The notes beneath the pieces are model-generated. The model was not told the origin of the DNA. It saw only the letters and a list, made by a program, of their open reading frames with translations, and made no database searches. From IMG/VR virus record IMGVR_UViG_3300030090_002736, positions 1-21,359 of that record: 21,359 nucleotides of DNA; one strand, given 5' to 3'. Positions within the stretch are counted from its first letter, which is position 1; every line of letters starts with the position of its first letter. The position numbers were made by a program, and so were the translations under genes. Positions 8,353-14,963 of the stretch are shown one piece after another. This DNA comes from a virus.

Positions 8353-8554
8353 ACCACTTACCCTCTTTTTTTCTTAGGTTGAAAGAACTCTCTTCTAATA
8401 CCTGTATTCTTGACTCAAGGTCTTTGCATTTCTCGTCTAATTCATTTGGCTCAAAAACATAATCTTGTATAGGCTTTAAATCTTTAGATATTGCCTTTAG
8501 AACTGCTTTGAGAACTAAAGGCAATACTTTTGTAACTACTTTACTTATTATCAC
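8342..8554 (-). CDS. Small helical protein with coiled-coil segment
   Basis: Encodes 70 residues from a GTG at 8554. It overlaps the end of the previous gene by 14 nt and the start of the fibre gene by 11 nt. The first 25 residues are hydrophobic and basic (KVVTKVLPLVLKAVLKAISK), an amphipathic helix that might associate with a membrane. Residues 35-58 (NELDEKCKDLESRIQVLEES) have leucine/isoleucine heptads typical of a short coiled coil. The end (RKKEGKWYEK) is charged. It sits between membrane proteins and the fibre genes. A virion or lysis accessory role is possible, but no family is recognised. Confidence 0.5.
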   Translation of the reverse strand: MIISKVVTKVLPLVLKAVLKAISKDLKPIQDYVFEPNELDEKCKDLESRIQVLEESSFNLRKKEGKWYEK

Positions 8555-8837
8555 TTCTTAGACCTTTGATGAAACCTCTTACAGCTGCACCAATAGTATT
8601 GTCTACTAAATCAATAAACCAAGGTTCGATAGTAGAGTTCCATACTTTCTTAGTCATACTCCACTTACCTAGACCTAAAGTCATTACTTTACCTAGGTTC
8701 TCACAACCTGATTCTACTAGGCCACATATGTGCTCATTAGGTATTTTCTTTAACACCCATAAAACAATAGCTGTCGATCCTCCACCTACAAGCATTGTTG
8801 AATTTTCACCTAGCATTCCTAAAACTGATTCTAACAT
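8541..8837 (-). CDS. Small membrane-associated protein
   Basis: Encodes 98 residues with AAAGGAG well placed before the ATG. The N-terminal half contains one likely membrane segment (TMLVGGGSTAIVLWVLKKI), followed by Cys residues (HICGLVESGCENLG) and a helical tail (WFIDLVDNTIGAAVRGFIKGL). It is encoded next to another single-span protein (8852-9130) and close to the lysin, so it may be part of the lysis module, for example a holin partner. Nothing in the sequence fixes a function. The last 14 nt overlap the next small gene. Confidence 0.5.
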   Translation of the reverse strand: MLESVLGMLGENSTMLVGGGSTAIVLWVLKKIPNEHICGLVESGCENLGKVMTLGLGKWSMTKKVWNSTIEPWFIDLVDNTIGAAVRGFIKGLRSDNK

Positions 8838-8851
8838 AATAATCTCCTTTA

Positions 8852-9130
8852 TTAATTTTTCTTTAATTTTGTTATAATATTAACTAACGCTTGATAGCTA
8901 CCTGTTAATCTAGCTAACTCTTTGTGTAGCTCAGGAAAACTATCTGTTTGCATAGACTTCTGCTGATCTATTAATTTAATCATTATACCTTCTAGTCTAT
9001 TCTGGGACTCCTCTAGTTCTTGCATTAGAGTTTCTTGTATCCACTTGTTCTGCTTCTGTACATATAGGCCTAAAGCTATAACCATGAATACAGGTAAACC
9101 AAAAGTTTCTAAGATTAGCATGAAATCCAT
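8852..9130 (-). CDS. Holin-like single-span protein with coiled coil (BhlA/UviB type)
   Basis: Encodes 92 residues. The first 25 form a membrane helix (ILETFGLPVFMVIALGLYV), followed by a long charged helix with heptads (QKQNKWIQETLMQELEES, then RLEGIMIKLIDQQK) and a basic end. One N-terminal span plus an amphipathic cytoplasmic helix is the layout of BhlA/UviB-type holins. The ATG shares one base with the stop of the metallophosphoesterase gene (TAATG), so translation is coupled. It is near the lysin (10053-10532), which supports a lysis role. It could instead be a virion-anchored or inner-membrane spanin-like protein. Confidence 0.5.
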   Translation of the reverse strand: MDFMLILETFGLPVFMVIALGLYVQKQNKWIQETLMQELEESQNRLEGIMIKLIDQQKSMQTDSFPELHKELARLTGSYQALVNIITKLKKN

Positions 9131-9903
9131 TACTTAGTCCCATCTACAATCTCTCCCCACAGAGAGGTCTTGCCATTTATTATTTGAATAACGTGTACTG
9201 TAAAGTAACCATTTTCAAAGAAATCTACAATAGCAAATGCATGTGACCAGTTATGTTTCATATTGCCTAGCCAAGAGTTCTCCTCGTCAGACATATCTTT
9301 TAGACATCCTATGCTCCAGGCACTTTTTTGTCCATCCATATGTGTTACACTTGCTTGTTGTAAATCGTGATGATGTCCATACATTATATTTACACCTAAT
9401 TTCATTAGATGATTCCTAGCATGATGCATACTAGCATAATGATGTCCATGATAGAAATGTAGCTTACCCATTTTTAGGTACTTGCCCATTTCGTGATATT
9501 TATATCCTCTACCTTTTAAATCTATTGCATTCTTGAAAGATAATTTTAAATATGGATGCTCATCATTGAACCTATCAAGCCAAGCATCGTGATTACCTTG
9601 ACAAAAATGTCTTTCTTTACAATTAACTTTATCAAGAGCTTCATCTATAATGTCCATTCCTTTATTAACATCTTTTATATCTTGTTCTATAGATGGCATT
9701 TGATATTCAAGTGGAGGTCTTTTTTTCTTCTTCCACTTCCACATAGAAGCACTCTCCCACTCTCCTACGTCTCCTAAATCTATATAAGTATCTGGTTTAA
9801 CTATTTCAATTGACTTACATAACACTCTTATAGCATCATGATCAGCTAATGGGAAGTGTTTATCTGGTGTTACGACTACTCTTTTTACTGGTGTTTTTGC
9901 CAT
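9130..9903 (-). CDS. Calcineurin-like metallophosphoesterase
   Basis: Encodes 257 residues with the ordered motifs of the metallophosphoesterase superfamily: D14-x-H16 (PDKH), LGD at 43-45, QGNHDAW at 102-108 with the GNHD signature, a YHGHHYAS block at 151-158, and the closing GHHH at 176-179. These residues bind the two metal ions, so the enzyme should be active on a phosphoester. The substrate cannot be read from the sequence; phage members include nucleotide and DNA-end phosphatases. Its location inside the lysis and fibre cassette, rather than with replication genes, is unusual. The 5' end overlaps a small membrane gene by 44 nt. Confidence 0.85.
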   Translation of the reverse strand: MAKTPVKRVVVTPDKHFPLADHDAIRVLCKSIEIVKPDTYIDLGDVGEWESASMWKWKKKKRPPLEYQMPSIEQDIKDVNKGMDIIDEALDKVNCKERHFCQGNHDAWLDRFNDEHPYLKLSFKNAIDLKGRGYKYHEMGKYLKMGKLHFYHGHHYASMHHARNHLMKLGVNIMYGHHHDLQQASVTHMDGQKSAWSIGCLKDMSDEENSWLGNMKHNWSHAFAIVDFFENGYFTVHVIQIINGKTSLWGEIVDGTK

Positions 9904-10087
9904 ACGATCTTGCCCTTTTATATTGGATGTATGCTAATGAAATTGCAGTTATTGTACTTGCAACTAATATAATGAAGCTTAATATTGGACTTAGCACATC
10001 TGCTAAGTGTATTGTATATCCAGATATAGTTCCTAATAGGCTTGAACCTGGATTATTGTGAAGGTAAAGTCTCAAAGTATCCATCAT
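9860..10087 (-). CDS. Putative holin, small membrane protein
   Basis: Encodes 75 residues with a hydrophobic segment at about 32-55 (PILSFIILVASTITAISLAY) followed by a strongly basic tail (KRARSYGKNTSKKSSRNTR). A single span plus a cationic C-terminus is the usual look of a class III or small class II holin. It overlaps the end of the lysin gene by 35 nt and the start of the phosphoesterase gene by 44 nt; AAAGG lies just before the ATG. Overlap with both flanking genes in different frames makes it easy to miss or to dismiss, but the membrane segment and lysin neighbour support it. Next to the lysin, it is the best holin candidate here. Confidence 0.6.
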   Translation of the reverse strand: MMDTLRLYLHNNPGSSLLGTISGYTIHLADVLSPILSFIILVASTITAISLAYIQYKRARSYGKNTSKKSSRNTR

Positions 10088-10532
10088 TTGCCTTTATAAA
10101 ATGCTCTATTGTGCCTTTGCCTAGTTCTGTGTTATATACTCTTTTCCAATATGCAGCTTGAGCCTCTACATCATCCCATGATGGTATTGGTTTTCTATCT
10201 CTTAAATATTTTATTCTACAGAAAGCAGCACCTACAGCAATATTAGAAAGTAAGCTATACTCTATATTATTTGGAGTATAACCTAATGATAATAGTGCAT
10301 TATACCTTGATTCTCTATATTTTAAATAATTGTCTACACAGTCTTTTGCAGTAGCTGGTTCTACTTGCCAATATGACAATGCTGGGCCTCCACCATTTTG
10401 TTGTAATACTCTATAGCCTGACTCAGCTTGTCCTGTTCTTAATACCATAACTAGGGCATCATCACTATAACACCCTAGTCTATATAATGTTTCTTCAACA
10501 ATAGTTTTTATATCAACTTTAAATTGACTCAT
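10053..10532 (-). CDS. Lytic transglycosylase-like peptidoglycan hydrolase (endolysin)
   Basis: Encodes 159 residues. The key motif is TGQAESGYR at 33-41, where E37 is the likely catalytic Glu, followed by an ALSYWQVEPATAKD block (51-64) and a helical C-terminus (NIAVGAAFCRIKYLRD). The order Glu, then a (G)xxQ/W-type substrate loop, then helices is that of the lysozyme-like goose/SLT fold. It would cleave the glycan strands of the host wall at lysis. No signal peptide is visible, so export would depend on a holin, consistent with the overlapping membrane gene. The ATG follows the stop of the 57-residue gene directly (TAGATG), without a strong ribosome binding site, suggesting coupling. Confidence 0.7.
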   Translation of the reverse strand: MSQFKVDIKTIVEETLYRLGCYSDDALVMVLRTGQAESGYRVLQQNGGGPALSYWQVEPATAKDCVDNYLKYRESRYNALLSLGYTPNNIEYSLLSNIAVGAAFCRIKYLRDRKPIPSWDDVEAQAAYWKRVYNTELGKGTIEHFIKANDGYFETLPSQ

Positions 10533-10706
10533 CTATTTTGACTTTTTAGCCTTTGAAGATTTCTTATTAGGGTTATCTAAAACTTCTAATTTATATTCTC
10601 CAGATTTCTCAAATAACTCTAATTCTACAGCACTACAAAAATCTTCTATCCCTGATTCAAATCCTGATGGTGCTTTGCCTGTAAATTTAATCTTAATATC
10701 TCTCAT
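10533..10706 (-). CDS. Small basic hypothetical protein
   Basis: Encodes 57 residues (MRDIKIKFTGKAPSGFESG...). I place the start at the ATG at 10706 rather than at the TTG 12 nt upstream, because GGAG at 10713-10716 lies six bases before this ATG and would be inside the longer version. The protein has a beta-like N-terminus, an acidic middle (DFCSAVELELFEKSGEY) and a Lys/Ser-rich tail (KKSSKAKKSK). It follows the major capsid gene after a strong hairpin, and adjoins the lysin gene. A capsid-associated or decoration role is conceivable but not supported by any motif. Confidence 0.6.
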   Translation of the reverse strand: MRDIKIKFTGKAPSGFESGIEDFCSAVELELFEKSGEYKLEVLDNPNKKSSKAKKSK

Positions 10707-10724
10707 TTTTTTCTCCAATTATTT

Positions 10725-10748
10725 AAGGGGGAAGTTTCCTCCCCCCTT
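10725..10748 (-). terminator. G/C-rich hairpin after the capsid gene (no U-tract)
   Basis: The 24-nt element pairs fully in the mRNA sense: AAGGGGGGAG and CTTCCCCCTT enclose a GAAA tetraloop (one G-U pair). It is by far the most GC-rich point of this AT-rich stretch, sitting 32 nt after the capsid stop codon and 18 nt before the next start. No U-run follows on either strand, so it is not a classic Rho-independent terminator. Likely roles are protecting the 3' end of a capsid mRNA, acting as an RNase III or exonuclease barrier, or partial attenuation between the very abundant capsid and the lysis genes. Confidence 0.6.
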
Positions 10749-10780
10749 ATGATTAACAATAAATAAGAAACAAGTCCTTA

Positions 10781-11749
10781 TTATGTCCAGTTGTTTGCTG
10801 CTGTTGCTCCCTGCTCATATAAAGCAAAGACTCTAGCTTGATTTACACTAGCATCGTGTAGTAATCCACATCCATAGATAACATCAGTTACCATTTTGTG
10901 TGCGATGTAGTCCATATCATATTCTGCATTAGATGTAGGATACTTACTATAAGCAACCATTAAACCATCTTTGTGAATTAAAAATCCACCAGGATAGTTA
11001 TCATCATCTGTATTTGCTCCTAATTCATCAACTGCAGCTGAATTGATTTTATTACGATGGATTCTTGGACTTGCAATAACAGGAATACCCATAATTGTAC
11101 CAACTGTTCCTGTTGGGAAGTTAGCAACTCCACCTATCTTCTCTGCATGTACAAAATCATCAAGATTAAATAAAGATGCATATAATCTAGTTGATAGAAC
11201 AAGTACGCAATCTTCAGGGTTCATGCCTACTTTGTATAGATGTCTAACTATTGCAACGATTCTGCTTCTAGTTAAAACTCTATCTTCACTTGCTCCATTT
11301 CCATTATCTAGATTAATTGCTCTAGTTGTAGATGATAGTTTTGCAGCTAGTGCATCTTCGATGTGTAAAGCTAGTTTGTAGCCAATTGAATCTGCATATC
11401 CTGCCATTAGGTCTGAGCTAGATTGAACTTTAGCCATATCTTCAATCATAGCTGCAGTATAGTAATGCTGGTTTACATCCATTGTGATTTCAACTTCAGT
11501 ATTATTTGCATAACTAACTGCATCATATTGTGTTTTTTCAGCTGCATCTGCTACATCAGCGAATGTAGGTATATGAATTTTATCTCCACTACCTGCAACC
11601 AATGATGAATAGTCATTTGCAAGTGCACCTAGCACTAAGTTTTTCTTAAATGTCGATCGTATAGCATCACTCCAGAGTTCAGGTATAAATACACTATTTT
11701 CTGTACCACTGGAATAAGAATCTTGAACGACTGAGCTATAAAGTCCCAT
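10781..11749 (-). CDS. Major capsid protein
   Basis: Encodes 322 residues, with AGGAG before the ATG. It begins MGLYSSVVQDSYSSGTEN, then the typical capsid opening FIPELWSDAIRSTFKKNLV and GDKIHIPTFADV, which are the features of N4 gp56-like/HK97-fold capsid proteins whose N-terminus lists 'P-x-W-S/N ... L' before the first domain. The C-terminal region has the usual DxDYIAHKMVTDVIYGCGLL stretch near residues 270-300. It lies directly after the scaffold gene, as expected for an HK97-fold shell without a fused delta domain. It would form the icosahedral shell. The low Met and high Ala content are ordinary. Confidence 0.8.
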   Translation of the reverse strand: MGLYSSVVQDSYSSGTENSVFIPELWSDAIRSTFKKNLVLGALANDYSSLVAGSGDKIHIPTFADVADAAEKTQYDAVSYANNTEVEITMDVNQHYYTAAMIEDMAKVQSSSDLMAGYADSIGYKLALHIEDALAAKLSSTTRAINLDNGNGASEDRVLTRSRIVAIVRHLYKVGMNPEDCVLVLSTRLYASLFNLDDFVHAEKIGGVANFPTGTVGTIMGIPVIASPRIHRNKINSAAVDELGANTDDDNYPGGFLIHKDGLMVAYSKYPTSNAEYDMDYIAHKMVTDVIYGCGLLHDASVNQARVFALYEQGATAANNWT

Positions 11750-11770
11750 AAATTTCTCCTATTCTTTTAA

Positions 11771-12343
11771 TTATGTTGTTTTCTTTTTATGATTACTAGT
11801 ATACTGATCTAATATACCCTGCCAATTTCTTTGTATATCTTGCTTTTCTAGTTTTCCATCAAATGGATTATTTGGAATCTCTTTCATATTCCTACTTGCT
11901 CCAGATACAGGAGCAGGACTAGATGCTACATTTTTAGCTAGTTTATTAGTAATATACTCTAATGTCTTTAGGCTTTCATTGGCCAAAGACTCTCTATCCT
12001 CTTCTGGCAGCTTTGATAACAACGATTCTCTACGAGAAGACTCATAATTTTCCCATTTTTCTTTATATGGGCTAACGTCATCTAGTTGGCTTTGTAAATT
12101 TTCAGAAAGTTCTTTGAATTTTTCTTGTTCCTTTAGTCGCCTAACTTTATCAGTTTCTTGATTCTTCTTAAACTCTGATATTGTTGCTTCTGATTCCTGC
12201 GCTCTTTTACGAAGTTTCTTAGCATTGTTAACTTCTTCTAAGTAAAGAGATTTATAATCTACGCTATCATCTGATTGGGTAGGTTGAGCTGACTGCTCGT
12301 TGCTTTGGGGTGTAGCCTCCTGGCTTTTTGTTTCTTCTGACAT
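11771..12343 (-). CDS. Scaffolding protein
   Basis: Encodes 190 residues. The N-terminal 30 are Ser/Gln/Glu-rich and disordered (SQEATPQSNEQSAQPTQSD), followed by a long helical, charged coiled-coil centre (residues 35-100: KKLRKRAQESEATISEFKKN, KVRRLKEQEKFKEL) and a Lys-rich C-terminus (YTSNHKKKTT) that may bind the capsid shell. The length and composition are typical of phage capsid scaffolds, which are placed immediately before the capsid gene as here. AAGGAG precedes the ATG. A capsid maturation protease is not visible in this window, so removal of the scaffold may be by exit or by a protease elsewhere. Confidence 0.75.
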   Translation of the reverse strand: MSEETKSQEATPQSNEQSAQPTQSDDSVDYKSLYLEEVNNAKKLRKRAQESEATISEFKKNQETDKVRRLKEQEKFKELSENLQSQLDDVSPYKEKWENYESSRRESLLSKLPEEDRESLANESLKTLEYITNKLAKNVASSPAPVSGASRNMKEIPNNPFDGKLEKQDIQRNWQGILDQYTSNHKKKTT

Positions 12344-12356
12344 CTGTCATACTCCT

Positions 12357-12387
12357 TGTTGTATTTTATACTAGATAAGATACAACA
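12357..12387. repeat. Inverted repeat between scaffold gene and 80-aa gene
   Basis: TGTTGTAT and ATACAACA are perfect 8-base arms; inside them TTAT and ATAA extend the pairing with one mismatch that is a G-T wobble in the plus-sense RNA. The element lies in a 66-base gap that carries only the ribosome binding site of the scaffold gene. It may be an operator or an RNA hairpin that separates the 80-residue gene from the scaffold and capsid genes. A TATAAA in the minus sense lies within the repeat, but no good -35 is seen with it. Confidence 0.4.
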
Positions 12388-12409
12388 TGCAGATGTATAT
12401 ATGCAAATA

Positions 12410-12652
12410 TTAAGTGATACCTAAGAAAAATGGGACTTTGCCTAAATACTTACCCATTTCTGCTAAAGTCTCAACTGGGAATGGTATGTCGTCTCCATAA
12501 CGATTCTCAACATCTAGTTCATCTGGAAGATCGTCAATTGTAACACTATCAATTAGCTCATCTAGCTTTTCGTCTAATTTTGATATTTCTACTGTAAACA
12601 TAGTTAGAAGTTTTACTATGTCATTTTTTGTGAGGTCATCTTTCTTGCTCAT
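12410..12652 (-). CDS. Acidic small hypothetical protein
   Basis: Encodes 80 residues with AAGGAG upstream. It is very acidic in the middle (SVTIDDLPDELDVEN) with a helical N-terminus (TKNDIVKLLTMFTVEISKLDEKLDEL) and a hydrophobic C-terminus (GKYLGKVPFFLGIT). No Cys, no membrane span that I would call with confidence. It lies in the head gene cluster between the gpG-like morphogenesis gene and the scaffold gene. The coil-like first half and acidic patch suggest a protein-protein role in head assembly. I do not recognise a family. Confidence 0.6.
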   Translation of the reverse strand: MSKKDDLTKNDIVKLLTMFTVEISKLDEKLDELIDSVTIDDLPDELDVENRYGDDIPFPVETLAEMGKYLGKVPFFLGIT

Positions 12653-12663
12653 AAGATATCTCC

Positions 12664-13209
12664 TTATCTTGTTTTGTATACTTTAGCTCTTAACTCATCT
12701 AGCATACTACTGAAATAGAAATTGAAATTAGTTAACTTCATTCTATTCTCCATATTAAGAAATTTTCTTGGTATTTCCAAATGTCTTCTCGCTTTTATAG
12801 TTTGCAATCCACCTTTTTTATAACCTGTCTGCCCTCTATTTAATAGTTCAGAATATTCGTTATTAGTAATTACCTTTACTACTCCAAGCTTCATTTTGTT
12901 ACGTTTACCCATAGGGACTTTCATCTCTTGACCATCTACCTCGTAAACTACTTCAATGTCATTTCTAATTTTACCTGTATTATATAAAATTGGATGTTTC
13001 TCAGGGAAGCCACTCCATCTTCTCCATTTATTTGTACTTGGTTTTAGTTGTGCCCATTTTCCTTGTGGCCTATCAGAGTGAGCCTCTTTGTCAAAGCTAT
13101 TTAAGATATCTGCCTTTATTTCCTTAACTACATTCTGTAACCATTTATTAGTCCATTTATTGATAATCTTATCAGCATGTTTTTTAGTTTTACCTTTTCT
13201 GTATATCAA
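12664..13209 (-). CDS. Phage virion morphogenesis protein (Mu gpG-like)
   Basis: Encodes 181 residues from a TTG at 13209; a stop lies two codons upstream and no ATG occurs until well inside the protein, so TTG is the likely start. The central region GKWAQLKPSTNKWRRW, then PILYNTGKIRNDIEVVY, is the pattern of the phage virion morphogenesis family (W-x-x-L ... T-x-x-K ... I-L-x-x-T-G-x-L). Members of this family complete the tail or head-tail joint. The protein is basic (many Lys/Arg), consistent with contact with DNA-filled connector parts. A weak ribosome binding site (GGA) and a rare start could keep its level low. Confidence 0.6.
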   Translation of the reverse strand: MIYRKGKTKKHADKIINKWTNKWLQNVVKEIKADILNSFDKEAHSDRPQGKWAQLKPSTNKWRRWSGFPEKHPILYNTGKIRNDIEVVYEVDGQEMKVPMGKRNKMKLGVVKVITNNEYSELLNRGQTGYKKGGLQTIKARRHLEIPRKFLNMENRMKLTNFNFYFSSMLDELRAKVYKTR

Positions 13210-13243
13210 TTTTTAATCCAACCTGGACATGAAATTACTTTGC

Positions 13244-13390
13244 TCACTTTTTTCTTTTTCTTATTTTTTTAATCTTGCCATTTGCTGTTCTTGCAAATCT
13301 ATGAGTCTTGGTTTCTCTTGATGGTATTAATGTACCAGAATATCTTTTGCCACCATAACTCCAACTAACTTTTTTACCTTTTTTACGCAT
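13244..13390 (-). CDS. Tiny very basic protein, 48 aa
   Basis: A 48-residue frame starting at an ATG at 13390, preceded by a perfect AGGAGGT six bases upstream. It starts MRKKGKKVSWSYGGKRYSG and ends with a Lys/Arg run (KKIRKRKK). I count 19 Lys/Arg and a single acidic residue. The Trp/Tyr/Gly-containing N-terminal half (WSYGGKRYSGTL) may fold as a small beta unit, with a basic tail that could bind nucleic acid. It lies between the 85-residue basic gene and the morphogenesis gene and fills what would otherwise be a 190-base gap. The strong ribosome binding site makes it convincing. Function unknown; a DNA-binding virion or packaging-accessory role is a guess. Confidence 0.75.
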   Translation of the reverse strand: MRKKGKKVSWSYGGKRYSGTLIPSRETKTHRFARTANGKIKKIRKRKK

Positions 13391-13399
13391 AGTACCTCC

Positions 13400-13657
13400 T
13401 TACCATTTTTTACAAGACCAATATCTTGCTTTAGTTTTTGGGCCAGGACTAGAACATTTATGCCTAGCTCTAAATGATTTTCTTCTAGCTGGGCTAGACT
13501 TTTTTATCCTCATATTAGGGTCGCCAAAGGTTACCCTTTTTACTCTACTACCAGCCTTTACAAATACTTGGAATTTCTTTCTACCATATCCAGGCTGTCC
13601 TTTTCTAATTCTAGAAGGCTTATTAAGTCTTACTGACTTACCCTTGAACTTCGCCAT
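13400..13657 (-). CDS. Conserved small basic protein (FGD...ARRKSFRARHKC...ARYWSCKKW)
   Basis: Encodes 85 residues, overlapping the end of the portal gene by 20 nt; GAGGAGG lies 6-8 bases upstream of the ATG. The order KKFQVFVK, VKRVTFGDPNM, ARRKSFRARHKC and KTKARYWSCKKW is one I recognise from small proteins and domains found in many phages and some large viruses, often next to portal or head genes; two Cys and the conserved Arg/Trp residues may bind metal or nucleic acid. I cannot name the family number with certainty. The protein is extremely basic and probably sits inside the head or at the portal. Confidence 0.7.
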   Translation of the reverse strand: MAKFKGKSVRLNKPSRIRKGQPGYGRKKFQVFVKAGSRVKRVTFGDPNMRIKKSSPARRKSFRARHKCSSPGPKTKARYWSCKKW

Positions 13658-14963
13658 CCATAACCTCCTCTTCTTTATCAGGCATAGAATCTCTATTTTG
13701 CTTCAATATTCTTTTTGCCTCTTCTAGAGATATGTCGCCTTTTTCTCTCATAAGTATTTCTTCATCTGTTATGTACCCTTTTGATAGCATCCACTCATCT
13801 TTTTGTATTTGCTCTCCAACTGATCTTGGGTATTCTGGCTCTTTAAAGTCAATAATTAAGCTATCTCCTAAATCTATGCCAAAATTAGATGCTAATACTT
13901 TCTCTACATAAAAGAAATCATGCTCATAATTTCTCCATCTATCAATATCATCGTGATAATCTTCCATTCTATCAAAATCTTTTATTTTTAACGCTAATCC
14001 AGAAGATGGTCGATCTTGATTGCTATCAAAATTGACATACATATGCCTAGATTGTGCTAACATCTCTATTTGAAATTTTACAAACTCAATTACTTTGCTT
14101 AGGTCACCTTGGGGGGACTCTATGCCAAATTTACCATCCTGAGGAAGATTAATTATGGTATCTGAACCCATCCTTGCAAGAGGGTCGTCATCATAGACTC
14201 CACTGGCCCAAGGCTGTCCAAACATCTGGAATCTTAATCCTAGACAAGCCTCTGTGAATATAATATTTAAATGCTCGTTCACATCAACTATGTCTGATGC
14301 TCCTTCTGCAAAAAAATCATCTATTTGCTCAATATCTCTAGTAAAGACAAATGGCAATACACCTAAATTGTGCTCAACCTCTTCTTTTATCTTTCCATTA
14401 CCATCATAAGTTATTTTTACCTCATTATCCCAATAGCAATAATCATAATCTCCAATAGTTTGATAATTAGGAGAATCTGATGATTTTAACATAGGGTAAA
14501 CAATAGATATTGGTTCATAAGGATTAGTTTCATCAAAAAATACGTCAAAGTAATAAATAGGTCGATGTTCAAGGCACAAACCATCAGGTTTCTCTTCAAC
14601 ATATACATAAGTAGCAATAGTTCCAATTAAATTCGTCATTTTCTCGACATGCTTTAACCTAGTATCCTTATATCTAGTTAAACTTGAGTATTCTTTTGTT
14701 TTTGATTTATTATTTAGCTTTCTTTCAGGAGGAGCTGTATATATTCTAGACATTTTATCTATAAATTTTCTAGTTATATTCATATGATACCTTGGTATCT
14801 CTTGGAATGAACCAGTATTAAAATAATCTATAATATATCCTTCTGCATTAGTTCCAGTATAATAATCTATCAATTTCTCTACATATCTTCTTCTATGCCT
14901 AGATTTATCACTAATGAAATCACTTATAGATTGTCTTATTAATTGTTCTGCGTTGAAATTCAT
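13638..14963 (-). CDS. Portal protein
   Basis: Encodes 441 residues. N-terminal features are HRRRYVEKLIDYYTG and the NITRKFIDKMSRIYTAPPER segment, a typical portal clip-proximal pattern (helix then Y/TxPP). The centre has LNIIFTEACLGLRFQMFGQPW, then a VIEFVKFQIEMLAQSRHMY helix and RPSSGLALKIKDFDRMED, the long helix that lines the portal channel (S-G-x-A-L-x motif), and a C-terminal acidic tail. Twelve copies would form the DNA entry ring on which the terminase docks. It begins at an ATG that shares bases with the terminase stop (TAATG), with GGGAG upstream. Length is close to the SPP1 gp6-like group, somewhat shorter. Confidence 0.85.
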   Translation of the reverse strand: MNFNAEQLIRQSISDFISDKSRHRRRYVEKLIDYYTGTNAEGYIIDYFNTGSFQEIPRYHMNITRKFIDKMSRIYTAPPERKLNNKSKTKEYSSLTRYKDTRLKHVEKMTNLIGTIATYVYVEEKPDGLCLEHRPIYYFDVFFDETNPYEPISIVYPMLKSSDSPNYQTIGDYDYCYWDNEVKITYDGNGKIKEEVEHNLGVLPFVFTRDIEQIDDFFAEGASDIVDVNEHLNIIFTEACLGLRFQMFGQPWASGVYDDDPLARMGSDTIINLPQDGKFGIESPQGDLSKVIEFVKFQIEMLAQSRHMYVNFDSNQDRPSSGLALKIKDFDRMEDYHDDIDRWRNYEHDFFYVEKVLASNFGIDLGDSLIIDFKEPEYPRSVGEQIQKDEWMLSKGYITDEEILMREKGDISLEEAKRILKQNRDSMPDKEEEVMDGEVQG

